Shown in pieces: positions 1 through 7,556 of a stretch of 64,000 nt of DNA. The stretch covers positions 185,799 through 249,798 of the forward strand of contig QHTE01000043.1 in assembly GCA_003220685.1 (NCBI GenBank), written 5' to 3'. How positions within the stretch are numbered: position 1 is the first letter of the stretch; every line of letters starts with the position of its first letter. This stretch comes from Candidatus Rokuibacteriota bacterium. Lineage in GTDB: Bacteria; Methylomirabilota; Methylomirabilia; Rokubacteriales; CSP1-6. The notes beneath the pieces are model-generated. The model did no database searches and was not told the DNA's origin. It saw only the letters and a program-made list of their open reading frames with translations. Both the position numbers and the translations under genes were made by a program.

Positions 1-709
1 TCAGGTACATCGGGGTGCCGATGCCGCCGTTCAGCAGGACGTCCGGCTTCCAGTTCTTGATCTCGAGTAGCTGCGGCGTCAGATCGACCACCGCGCGGTC
101 GAAGATGATCGTCTTCAGCTCGGCGCCCGGGTAGAGCGACGCGAACGCCTTCTTGGTCTCGTCGACCAGGCCGACGCCGAAGTCCGTGTTCTCCGTGATC
201 AGGGCGGCGCGCTTGAAGCCCCGCTCCTTGACCCAGCGCGTCCACATCTGGCAGCGATCGGGATCGATGACGTGGGTGCGGAACGTGTAGTTCAGGTGCT
301 TCTCCGTGATCTGTCGCGCCGACGCCTGGGTGGAGAAGACCGGCACCTTGAAGTCCTCGGCGAGCGCCTGGACCGCCGTCATCACCGAGCTGTGGAACTG
401 ACCGACGACCGCGACGGCCTGGTCCTGGGTCGCGAGCTTGCGGAACCCGGCCGCGCCTTTCTCCGGCGTGCCGGAGTCGTCCTCGACGACGAGCTCGATC
501 TTGCGGCCCCCCAGCACGCCGCCGCGCGCGTTCACATCGTCGGCGCCCATCTTCGCCCCGCGGACGATGAACTGGCCGGCCGCGGCGTCGCCGGGCGGCG
601 AGAGCGGCGTGAGGACGCCGATCTTCACCGGCTTCTGGGCGAGGGCCGGCACGGTGAGACCGACCACCAGGAGTGCGGCCAGCAGGGCAACCCGAGCTCG
701 TTCAATCAT
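1..709 (-). CDS. ABC transporter substrate-binding protein, branched-chain amino acid type (partial)
   Basis: Periplasmic binding protein of the Peripla_BP_6 (LivK-like) family; it would capture an amino acid, amide or aromatic acid outside the inner membrane and deliver it to a LivHMGF-type importer. The first 24 residues form a signal peptide (basic MIERAR, then a hydrophobic core ending near PALAQ). It is followed by KIGVLTPLSPPGD, the usual start of the mature lobe, and later by the inter-lobe region AVVGQFHSSVMTAV. The ATG at 709 is preceded by GGAGG 5 nt upstream. The C-terminal part runs off the window start, so the stop and any permease genes are not visible. Substrate cannot be told. 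It is divergent from the HNH gene. Confidence 0.9.
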   Translation of the reverse strand, partial: MIERARVALLAALLVVGLTVPALAQKPVKIGVLTPLSPPGDAAAGQFIVRGAKMGADDVNARGGVLGGRKIELVVEDDSGTPEKGAAGFRKLATQDQAVAVVGQFHSSVMTAVQALAEDFKVPVFSTQASARQITEKHLNYTFRTHVIDPDRCQMWTRWVKERGFKRAALITENTDFGVGLVDETKKAFASLYPGAELKTIIFDRAVVDLTPQLLEIKNWKPDVLLNGGIGTPMYL

Positions 710-1028
710 CTGATCCTCCACAATCCGTGTGCGCGCCTGGGCGGGAGCGGCCTCATGCTATGCGGACGGGGCGATCAGCGTCAATACGCCCGGGCGGGCG
801 CCGTAGCGTTGGTGAACATTTCGCTTGACAGCTTCACGCCATAACGATCGCGGCGCGTTCTCGTGCTTCGACAAATCTCGTTCTGACGTGACGCAGAAGC
901 TCGGTGCTGCCACCCGGGGCGCTTCCGTCGAAAAATCGCTGTGCGCGTCACGATCGTCGCTCTATGCGCCTCCCAGAGGCTCGCGAAGCCCGGGTGTAGA
1001 TTCGCTCCAGCGAAGGGGGAACCTCGCC
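710..1028. other. 319-bp divergent intergenic region
   Basis: Gap between the binding-protein gene (reading left) and the HNH gene (reading right). It holds the ribosome-binding site of the former at 714..719. A TAGATT hexamer at 997..1002 is a plausible -10 for the HNH gene, which also has a purine-rich AGGGGGA before its ATG at 1029. A 10-bp GC palindrome at 787..796 is probably only a base-composition effect. No small gene, RNA structure or terminator was recognised. Confidence 0.5.
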
Positions 1029-2369
1029 ATGGAAATCTGCACGCCCGAAACCGTCGACTACGCCGCACTCGATCATCTGGGCGACGAAATCGCCGAGCTC
1101 GCAGCGCACCTCGAAGCCGCGACCGCGCGCCTGCTGGATCTCATCCGCGAGTTCGACGCGGGTGAGGGCTGGGGCAACGGCTTCAAATCATGCGCGCACT
1201 GGCTGAGCTGGCGTGTGGGATACGCGCCGGGCGCTGCCCGCGAGCACGTCCGGGTCGCCCGCGCGCTGGGCACGCTACCGTTGCTGTCGCGGGCGCTCGC
1301 CCGGGGTCAGCTGTCCTACGCCAAGGTCCGCGAGCTGACCCGCGTGGCAACGCCGGAGACCGAAGAGCGACTGCTGGCGCTCGGCCGCACCGGCACCGCC
1401 GAACATGTCGAGCGGATCGTCCGCGGCTGGCGGCGAATGGACGGCAAGGCCGAAGCGGAGCAGTCCAGGCGTCAGAACACGTGGCGTGCGCTGCACGTGT
1501 ATCAAGACGACGACGGCACGGTTCGGATCCACGGGCGACTGGCCCCGGAGGTGGGCGCCCTGCTCCTGAAGGCGCTGGAGGCGGCACGCGAGCGCCTCCA
1601 CCAGCGGCGGCGCCAGCAAGCGCCGGACGCCGACCTGCCGACGATGGAGCAGCAACAGGCCGACGCGCTGGCATTGCTCGCCGAAGCCGCCCTCTACCAT
1701 GGTCTCGATCCCGGCACTACGGGAGAGCGCTATCAGGTCGTGGTCCACGTCGACGCCACCGTACTGGCCGATGCCGATCAGTCCGGACAGTCGGTGCTCG
1801 AGGGCGGCACACGCGTTCCGGCCGGAACGTCCCAGCGGCTGGCCTGTGACGCCTCGCGGGTCGTCATGCGCCATGACGCCGAGGGGCATGTGCTCGAGGT
1901 CGGCGCGCGTACGCGTACAATCCCGCCGGCCTTACGCCGCGCGCTACAGCATCGCGACCAGGGCTGTCGCTTTCCAGGCTGCGGCGTCCGATTCGGTCAA
2001 GGTCACCACATCCGGCACTGGGCGCACGGTGGGCCGACCACTCTTTCGAATCTCACCACGCTCTGCCGCCGGCATCATCGCGCGGTCCACGAGGAGGGGT
2101 ATCAGGTCATGCGCCAGCCGGACGGCGAGCTCGAGTTTAAAAGCCCCTACGGCTGGGTGATCCCGGAGGTGCCGCAATCTCCGGAGCTGCCGGCGGACCC
2201 CGTGGCGGTGATCCGCGAACGCAACGAGGCGAACGGACTCGCGCTGGACGCGCGCACGACGATGCCGGGCTGGCTGGGGGAGCGTCTCGACGTGGGCTAC
2301 GCGATCGACGTGCTGCATCCACTCGCACCAGGAGAGCATCGAGCTCAGGTCGCGCGCCGGATCTTGTAG
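1029..2369 (+). CDS. DUF222 / HNH endonuclease domain protein (13E12-repeat type)
   Basis: 446-residue protein of the DUF222-HNH family common in actinobacteria and some uncultured phyla. An N-terminal alpha-helical DUF222 region (about 20-290, with CAHWLSWRVG) precedes an HNH nuclease module near residues 313-355. There CRFPGC, GHHIRHWAHGG, LTTLCRRHH and VHEEG give the zinc cysteines and the catalytic and metal-binding histidines. The ATG at 1029 is chosen over an upstream in-frame extension because GGGGGA lies just before it and the DUF222 similarity starts there. The family is often multicopy and has been linked to mobile elements, but its biological role is unknown. No partner gene or repeats are visible here, so I call it a stand-alone putative nuclease. 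Confidence 0.88.
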   Translation: MEICTPETVDYAALDHLGDEIAELAAHLEAATARLLDLIREFDAGEGWGNGFKSCAHWLSWRVGYAPGAAREHVRVARALGTLPLLSRALARGQLSYAKVRELTRVATPETEERLLALGRTGTAEHVERIVRGWRRMDGKAEAEQSRRQNTWRALHVYQDDDGTVRIHGRLAPEVGALLLKALEAARERLHQRRRQQAPDADLPTMEQQQADALALLAEAALYHGLDPGTTGERYQVVVHVDATVLADADQSGQSVLEGGTRVPAGTSQRLACDASRVVMRHDAEGHVLEVGARTRTIPPALRRALQHRDQGCRFPGCGVRFGQGHHIRHWAHGGPTTLSNLTTLCRRHHRAVHEEGYQVMRQPDGELEFKSPYGWVIPEVPQSPELPADPVAVIRERNEANGLALDARTTMPGWLGERLDVGYAIDVLHPLAPGEHRAQVARRIL

Positions 2370-2391
2370 CCGAGCTCAGAGGAGACCTCGC

Positions 2392-3150
2392 ATGTACGAG
2401 AACATCGCATGGGAGCGCACGGACAACGTCGTCGTCATCACGCTCGACCGGCCGCGCGTGCTGAACGCGCTCAACCGGGCGCTCAAGGGCGAGCTGGCCG
2501 ATGCGCTGACCAGGATCAAGCACGACGAGAGCATTCGCGCCGTCGTCATCACCGGCCGCGGCGACCAGGCGTTCAGCGCCGGCCAGGACCTCACGGAAGC
2601 AAAGGACATGAGCGGGCCGGAGGCCGAGGAGTGGGTGCGGGAGTTCGAGCGCCTCTACGATCAGGTGCGGATGCTCGACGTGCCGGTCATTGCGGCGGTC
2701 AACGGCTGGGCGATGGGCGCGGGCTGCCAGCTGGCGCTGCTGGCCGACATCCGGATCTCGGCGGAGAACGCGCGCTACGGGATGCCGGAGATCCGCGACG
2801 GGATCCCGGCGGTCTTCGGCCTCGAGCTGCTATGGAACACGATCGGGATGAGCCGTGGGCTCTATCTCGTCCTCAGCGGCGACTCGCTCGACGCCAGACA
2901 GGCGCAGGACGCCGGCCTCACGATCAAGGTCGTGCCGCGCCGCGAGCTCCTGGCCGAGGCGCTGGCGCTCGCGCGGACGATGGCGCAGTTCGCGCCGATC
3001 GCGATGAAGCAGAACAAGCAGTACGCGCGGCGGCGGACGGAGTCCGACTTCCGCGCCTGTGCCCGATTCTGCGAGAGCGCTCATCATGCGTCCTTCGCCG
3101 CGGGGGACGCCAAGCGCGGGATGGAGGCGTTCCTGGCGAAGAAGCGCTGA
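2392..3150 (+). CDS. Enoyl-CoA hydratase/isomerase family protein (crotonase fold)
   Basis: 252-residue crotonase-superfamily protein, normal family length. The oxyanion-hole segments are visible: FSAGQDL near residue 62 and NGWAMGAGCQLALLADI near 105, followed by MPEIRDGIPAVFG where the catalytic glutamates of true hydratases sit. Expected role is hydration or isomerisation of a 2-enoyl-CoA in fatty-acid, amino-acid or aromatic-acid breakdown in the cytoplasm. The exact substrate cannot be told, since the family also includes decarboxylases and dehalogenases. The ATG follows AGAGGAGA with a good spacing. It lies 22 bp after the HNH gene and faces the enolase-superfamily gene with 6 bp between stops. 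Confidence 0.9.
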   Translation: MYENIAWERTDNVVVITLDRPRVLNALNRALKGELADALTRIKHDESIRAVVITGRGDQAFSAGQDLTEAKDMSGPEAEEWVREFERLYDQVRMLDVPVIAAVNGWAMGAGCQLALLADIRISAENARYGMPEIRDGIPAVFGLELLWNTIGMSRGLYLVLSGDSLDARQAQDAGLTIKVVPRRELLAEALALARTMAQFAPIAMKQNKQYARRRTESDFRACARFCESAHHASFAAGDAKRGMEAFLAKKR

Positions 3151-3156
3151 ACCGGC

Positions 3157-4269
3157 TCAGCGCGGGCGCGACCACTCCTTCAGGCGCGCTTCGTCGATCT
3201 CGACGCCGAGGCCTGGGCCGTCGAGTGCCAGGATCGCGCCGTTCGCGTACCGCACGGGGCGGCTGACGACGTCGCCCTCGAGGAGCAAGGGGCCGAACAG
3301 CTCGCAGCCCCATGTCACCGGCGCCGCCGCCAGCGCCACCTGGAGATACGCCGCGGTGCCGAGCGAGGTCTCGATCATGCAGCCGACGTAGCAGCTCATC
3401 CCGGCCGCCTCGGCGATGCGCGCGATGGCCATGGTGCCGAGGATGCCGGCGGACTTCGTGAGCTTGAGGGCGAGGATGCTCACGCCGCCGCGGCGCGCGA
3501 TCGCCAGGGCGTCGTGGATCGAACAGCACGATTCGTCGGCCATCACCGGCACGGTGACGGCGCGCGCGATCTCGGCCATGCCCTCGCCGTCCCAGCGCGG
3601 GACCGGCTGCTCGACGAAATCCAGCCGATAGGGCTCGAGGGCGCGAATGGCCTGGAGCGCCGTCGCGCGATCCCAGCCCTGGTTCGCGTCGACGCGGAGA
3701 GAGATCTCCGGCCCGACCGCCTCGCGGAGCCGGCGCACGCGCTCCACATCGTGGGCCACCGGATGGGCGGCCGTCTTGATCTTGAAGATCCGGTGACCGT
3801 GCGCCACCTTCTCGCGCGCCTCGGCGACCTCGCCGTCCGAGCTCTCGACGGCGAGCGACCACGAGAGCGGCACGTTGTCGCGCACACGCCCGCCGAGCAG
3901 GCGGTGGACGGGCACGCCGAGCGCGCGCCCGTTCAGATCCCAGAGCGCCATCTCCACCGCGGCGCGCGCGAACGGGTTGCCCTGCACGCGCCTGGCCATC
4001 TCACGGCTCACGGCCTCGATCCGGGTCGCGTCGCGGCCGACGAGCCAGGGCGCGATGTAGCGCTCGATCGTGACGGCGACCGATTCGGACGACTCCTCGC
4101 TCCACGTCGGGCCGCCGAGACAGGCGGCCTCGCCCCAGCCGACGAGGCCGTCGGACGTCTCGAGGCGGACGAAGGCGAAGTTGACGGCCTCGAGCGTGGT
4201 GAAGGACATCTTGTGCGGACGCTTGACCGGAATGTCGGCGAGGACCACGCGGGCGTCGGCGATCTTCAC
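3157..4269 (-). CDS. Enolase-superfamily enzyme, muconate-cycloisomerase subgroup
   Basis: 370-residue enzyme of the mandelate racemase/muconate lactonizing family. The capping domain covers about 1-115 and the barrel follows. Catalytic layout matches the muconate-cycloisomerase subgroup: Lys163 and Lys165 in FKIKT, metal ligands Asp194 (RVDANQ), Glu220 (FVEQP) and Asp245 (MADES), and the opposing Lys269 (LALKLTK). These spacings are those of muconate lactonizing enzyme shifted by four residues. Reactions in this subgroup include cycloisomerisation, o-succinylbenzoate synthesis and dipeptide or N-acylamino-acid racemisation, so substrate is open. The GTG at 4269 is chosen because family similarity starts there. 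It lies 4 nt after the stop of the FAD-dependent oxidoreductase, suggesting one transcript and a shared amino- or hydroxy-acid pathway. Confidence 0.88.
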   Translation of the reverse strand: MKIADARVVLADIPVKRPHKMSFTTLEAVNFAFVRLETSDGLVGWGEAACLGGPTWSEESSESVAVTIERYIAPWLVGRDATRIEAVSREMARRVQGNPFARAAVEMALWDLNGRALGVPVHRLLGGRVRDNVPLSWSLAVESSDGEVAEAREKVAHGHRIFKIKTAAHPVAHDVERVRRLREAVGPEISLRVDANQGWDRATALQAIRALEPYRLDFVEQPVPRWDGEGMAEIARAVTVPVMADESCCSIHDALAIARRGGVSILALKLTKSAGILGTMAIARIAEAAGMSCYVGCMIETSLGTAAYLQVALAAAPVTWGCELFGPLLLEGDVVSRPVRYANGAILALDGPGLGVEIDEARLKEWSRPR

Positions 4270-4273
4270 CGGA

Positions 4274-5443
4274 TCACTCCGCGTCGGGCGCCTTGTCCGC
4301 GCGGACGCCGGACCGATCGAACCGACCCGGGTCGAAGAGCGAGAGGTCGAGCGACGGCTTGCCGTCGAGCAGCCACTCCGCGACGTAGCGCCCGGTGGCG
4401 GGTGAGTGCTGGAAGCCGTGGCCGCCGAAACCGACGGCGACGAAGAATCCCTCGACACCCGGGGCCCAGCCGATGATCGCGTGATCGTCGGGGGTGAGCG
4501 GTCTCAGACCGGCCCAGCCGCCGGCGATGCGCGCGTCGCCGATGATCGGCACGCGCCGGATGGCCTTGTGAACCGCTTCTTCGACTTTGCTCCAGTCCAT
4601 CGGCACGTCGAAGTCCTGGCCGATGTCTTCCACGTCGCCCGGGCTCAGCAGCACCTGCTCCAGCTCTTTCCTGAAGTAGAAGCCGGTCGCGACGTCGGTC
4701 GTGAGCGGGACCGGGCCGGCGATCGCGGGGAACGGTTCGGTGAAGAAGATGTGACGGCGCCGGGGGTGCACGGCCAGGGTGACGCCGGCCAGCCGCCCGA
4801 TGCGCGCCGCCGACGGCCCGGCGGCGTTGATCACCAGCGGCGAGGCGATCGCGCCGGCCGTCGTCGTCACGCCGCTCATGCGCCCGTTCGTGCGCTCGAG
4901 CGACTCGACGCGCACGCCCTCGACGATCTTCACGCCGAGCTCGCGGGCTCGCCGCGCGAAGCCGGCGGTGACCTCGGCGGGACCGGCGAGCCCGTCGCCG
5001 GGTCCCCACACCGCGGCGATCAGATCGTCGACGCGGAGGGCCGCCACGAGCTTCTGGGCGTCGGCCGGCGTGATCACGCGCACGTCTGCGCCGAGCTTCG
5101 TCTGGAGCGCGATCCGCTTCTCGAAGGCGCGCAGCTGCTCGGGCTCCGAGACCAGGAACAGGTAGCCGATCTTCTTGTAGCCCGGATCGACGCCGAACTC
5201 GTCCTCGAAGCGCTCGAACACGCGGATGGCCTCGAGCGAGAAGCGGATCTCGGTCTCGGTCGGGAACTGGACGCGAATGCCGCCCGCGGCCTTGCTCGTC
5301 GTGCCCGAGCCGACCGTCTCCCGCTCGACGACCACGACGTCGGTGAGACCGCGCCGCGCCAGATTGTAGGCGATGCTGCAGCCCACCACGCCGCCGCCGA
5401 TCACCACCGCGCTCGCGGTCCTGGGAAGGTCCATGACCCTCAT
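4274..5443 (-). CDS. FAD-dependent oxidoreductase, DAO / sarcosine-oxidase-beta type
   Basis: 389-residue flavoprotein of the D-amino-acid oxidase superfamily. An N-terminal Rossmann dinucleotide motif (VVIGGGVVGCS, about 14-24) is followed by an acidic residue ending the second strand (VVVERE). The C-terminal FAD motif GGWAGLRPLTPDDHAIIG is typical of sarcosine oxidase beta and glycine oxidase relatives. It probably oxidises a secondary or primary amine of an amino acid. Two nearby ATG starts, 5443 and 5434, are both possible; neither has an ideal ribosome site. The overlap-tight pairing with the enolase-superfamily gene suggests amino-acid or opine catabolism, which is inference. No thiamine motif or neighbour suggests it is ThiO; a separate thiO exists at 24159. 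Confidence 0.87.
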   Translation of the reverse strand: MRVMDLPRTASAVVIGGGVVGCSIAYNLARRGLTDVVVVERETVGSGTTSKAAGGIRVQFPTETEIRFSLEAIRVFERFEDEFGVDPGYKKIGYLFLVSEPEQLRAFEKRIALQTKLGADVRVITPADAQKLVAALRVDDLIAAVWGPGDGLAGPAEVTAGFARRARELGVKIVEGVRVESLERTNGRMSGVTTTAGAIASPLVINAAGPSAARIGRLAGVTLAVHPRRRHIFFTEPFPAIAGPVPLTTDVATGFYFRKELEQVLLSPGDVEDIGQDFDVPMDWSKVEEAVHKAIRRVPIIGDARIAGGWAGLRPLTPDDHAIIGWAPGVEGFFVAVGFGGHGFQHSPATGRYVAEWLLDGKPSLDLSLFDPGRFDRSGVRADKAPDAE

Positions 5444-5487
5444 GCTTTGTACACGACCATTCGACCAAGGTCCAATAATCAGCCCGT

Positions 5488-5874
5488 TCAGCGAAGGCGC
5501 GCGATCAGCTCGCGGTCGGCCGGCGGGAACTCGAGCTCCTTGAGGCGCTCCGGCCTCACCCATTCCATCGACTGCGACTCGCGGGGCTCGATCGTCCCCG
5601 ATTCGAGCCGGCAACGATAGAAGTGGATGACGACCGTCCGTTCCGGATACTCCCACCGAACAGTCTCGACCTTCTCGCCGACACTGAAGGCCGCCGAAAG
5701 CTCCTCGGCGAGCTCGCGCCGCATCGCGTCTTCGAGCGACTCGCCGGGCTCTCGCTTGCCGCCCGGGAATTCCCACATCCCGGCCAGGTGCGAGCCGCCG
5801 TGGCGGCGCGTGATCAGATAGCGGCCGCGGTCGTCCTGGATCAGCGCCGCGACGACTTCGACGACGTCAGGCAA
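5488..5874 (-). CDS. Nudix hydrolase, MutT-like
   Basis: 128-residue Nudix protein with a complete Nudix box: GGKREPGESLEDA followed by MRRELAEEL, giving the G-x5-E-x7-REUxEExGU signature with all acidic metal ligands. The N-terminal ALIQDDRGRYLITRR and AGMWEFPGG are characteristic of the MutT branch that hydrolyses 8-oxo-dGTP to the monophosphate. The start overlaps the end of mutY by 8 nt, so the two are translationally coupled. MutY proteins normally carry a fused Nudix-like C-terminal domain for recognising 8-oxoguanine. Here mutY lacks it and a catalytically intact Nudix protein follows instead. It may act on the nucleotide pool, partner MutY, or both. Confidence 0.9.
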   Translation of the reverse strand: MPDVVEVVAALIQDDRGRYLITRRHGGSHLAGMWEFPGGKREPGESLEDAMRRELAEELSAAFSVGEKVETVRWEYPERTVVIHFYRCRLESGTIEPRESQSMEWVRPERLKELEFPPADRELIARLR

Positions 5875-6526
5875 GCCCGTAGCTGGCGCAGAAGCGCTTC
5901 ATCGGGCAGGGGGCGCAGCGGGGCTTGCGCGGCGTGCACCACGTCGCGCCGAAGTCCATGAGCGCCTGATTGAAATCGTAGCCGCGCCCGCGCGGCACGA
6001 GCGCCGCGGCCAGATCCCAGAAGATCCGCTGTCCACGAACGCGCGCGAGCCGGCGCGGACCCAGGAACACGCGGCTCAGGACGCGCCGCACGTTCGTGTC
6101 GAGCACCGCGGCGTCGCGGCCGTAGGCGAACGACAGGATCGCGCCGGCGGTGTAGCGGCCGATGCCCGGCATCCGCCGAAGCTCCTCCTCGCGATCGGGG
6201 AGCCGTCCGCCGTAGCGGGCCACGCTCTCGCGCGCGATCGCGTGAAGCCGGATCGGGCGGATGTTGTAGCCGAGCGGGTACCAGAGGCGCCGCACGGACG
6301 CGACGGGCGCGGCGGCGAGCTTCTCGATGGTCGGATAGTGGCGGAGGAACTCGTGGTATTTCGGCACGACGCGATCGACTTGCGTCTGCTGCAGCATGAT
6401 CTCCGACACCAGCACGCGATACGGATGGCGGGTGCGGCGCCAGGGCAGGTCGCGTCCGTGCTCGGCGTACCACGCGAGCAGCCGTCGTTGGAAGCGGCGA
6501 ATCGTGGCGTGTGGCGGCGGTCGCAC
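5867..6526 (-). CDS. mutY: A/G-specific adenine glycosylase MutY, short form without C-terminal domain
   Basis: 219-residue base-excision enzyme that removes adenine paired with 8-oxoguanine. Visible features are the catalytic Glu42 in SEIMLQQTQ, the helix-hairpin-helix MPGIGRYTAGAI, the catalytic Asp143 in VLDTNVRR, and a 4Fe-4S loop with Cys197, Cys204, Cys207 and Cys213 (C-x6-C-x2-C-x5-C). The protein stops just after the last cysteine, so the MutT-like C-terminal domain of usual MutY (about 350 residues) is absent. The start is a GTG at 6526, preceded 7 nt upstream by a TAGACT -10-like hexamer and no ribosome site, suggesting a leaderless transcript. The Nudix gene downstream overlaps it. 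Confidence 0.9.
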   Translation of the reverse strand: MRPPPHATIRRFQRRLLAWYAEHGRDLPWRRTRHPYRVLVSEIMLQQTQVDRVVPKYHEFLRHYPTIEKLAAAPVASVRRLWYPLGYNIRPIRLHAIARESVARYGGRLPDREEELRRMPGIGRYTAGAILSFAYGRDAAVLDTNVRRVLSRVFLGPRRLARVRGQRIFWDLAAALVPRGRGYDFNQALMDFGATWCTPRKPRCAPCPMKRFCASYGLA

Positions 6527-6567
6527 CGCGGGCAGTCTAGCACGCGTCCGTCATGTAGAATGACGCC
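6527..6567. promoter_or_regulatory. Divergent mutY / ygfZ promoter region
   Basis: Only 41 bp separate the two start codons. On the minus strand TAGACT (6539 to 6534) sits 7 nt before the mutY GTG. On the plus strand TAGAAT (6556..6561) sits 6 nt before the ygfZ ATG. Neither gene has a Shine-Dalgarno sequence, so both transcripts are predicted to be leaderless. The -35 element of each would lie in or near the other gene's 5' end. Confidence 0.55.
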
Positions 6568-7548
6568 ATGGCTGCGGCCGAAGACTACGCTCTCGTCCGG
6601 CGTCAGGTCGGGCTCCTCGACCGCGGCGATTTCGGTGTCCTCGAGCTCACCGGCCGCGATCGGGCGACGTTCCTGCACGCGCTCGTGAGCAACGAGATCA
6701 AGGCGCTCGCGCCCGGGCAGGGGTGCGCCGCGACCCTGCTCGACGTCCACGGCAAGGTGCAGGTCGTCCTCTTCGTGTTGGTCGCCGACGACCGGATCTT
6801 CGTGCTCACGCCGCCGGCGATGGCTGCCAAGACCGCCGAGGCGCTCGATCACTATCTCTTCTCCGAGAAAGTGGCGATCGAGGACGTCTCGCGCGAGCAC
6901 GCGCTCGTCGTGCTGGCCGGCCCGGCCGCTCGGGCGACGGCCGAGCGGCTCGCGGGCGCGCTCCCGCCGGAGAAGCCGTGGTCCCACGTCGCCGCGAAGC
7001 TCGGCGACACGCCGATGCGGCTGGTGAGCGGCGGCGGCGAGACCGGCGAGGCCGAGGTGTGGATCATGTGTCCGCTCGGCGAGGCGCCGAAGGTGCGCGA
7101 GGCGCTCGCGGGCGCGGGGGTGCGGCCGATCGGCCGCGAGGCGTACGAGTCGCTCAGGATCGAGGCGGGCACCCCGCTGTTCGGTCACGACGTCGACGAG
7201 TCGGTGCTGCTCCCGGAGATCCCGTCCGAGAATCTCCTCTCCCACAACAAGGGCTGCTATCCCGGCCAGGAAGTCGTGGTGAGGATCCGCGATCGAGGTC
7301 ACGTGAACCGGATGCTGCGGGGCCTGGCGCTCGACGGCGACCGGGTGCCGCCGCAGGGCGCCGACGTCGCGGTCGACGACGCGACGGTCGGCAAGGTCAC
7401 GAGCGCGACCTGGTCGCTCGGGCTCTCGCGGCCGATCGCGCTGGCGTTCGTCCGCCGCCAGCACGCCGAGCCGGGCACGCGCGTGTCGGTTCGCTTCGCC
7501 GGAGCGACGGCGGCGGCGACGGTCAGCGCGCTGCCGTTCGCGCGCTGA
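6568..7548 (+). CDS. ygfZ: Folate-binding YgfZ/GcvT-like protein
   Basis: 326-residue protein of the YgfZ/CAF17 family, structurally related to the glycine-cleavage T protein. It uses tetrahydrofolate to help assembly or repair of iron-sulfur clusters, including that of MiaB and other radical SAM enzymes. The family signature K-G-C-Y-x-G-Q-E is present as [13 protein letters not shown] near residue 230. The N-terminal part has the GcvT-like [17 protein letters not shown] segment. The ATG lies 6 nt after a TAGAAT -10-like hexamer. The gene is followed after 8 bp by the DUF255 gene and is divergent from mutY, itself an iron-sulfur enzyme; that functional link is only suggestive. Confidence 0.92.
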   Translation: MAAAEDYALVRRQVGLLDRGDFGVLELTGRDRATFLHALVSNEIKALAPGQGCAATLLDVHGKVQVVLFVLVADDRIFVLTPPAMAAKTAEALDHYLFSEKVAIEDVSREHALVVLAGPAARATAERLAGALPPEKPWSHVAAKLGDTPMRLVSGGGETGEAEVWIMCPLGEAPKVREALAGAGVRPIGREAYESLRIEAGTPLFGHDVDESVLLPEIPSENLLSHNKGCYPGQEVVVRIRDRGHVNRMLRGLALDGDRVPPQGADVAVDDATVGKVTSATWSLGLSRPIALAFVRRQHAEPGTRVSVRFAGATAAATVSALPFAR

Positions 7549-7556
7549 CGGGTCCC

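Noticed and set aside
787..796. 10-bp perfect palindrome CGCCCGGGCG upstream of the HNH gene
   Set aside because: Such GC palindromes are expected by chance at this base composition and no partner site was seen.
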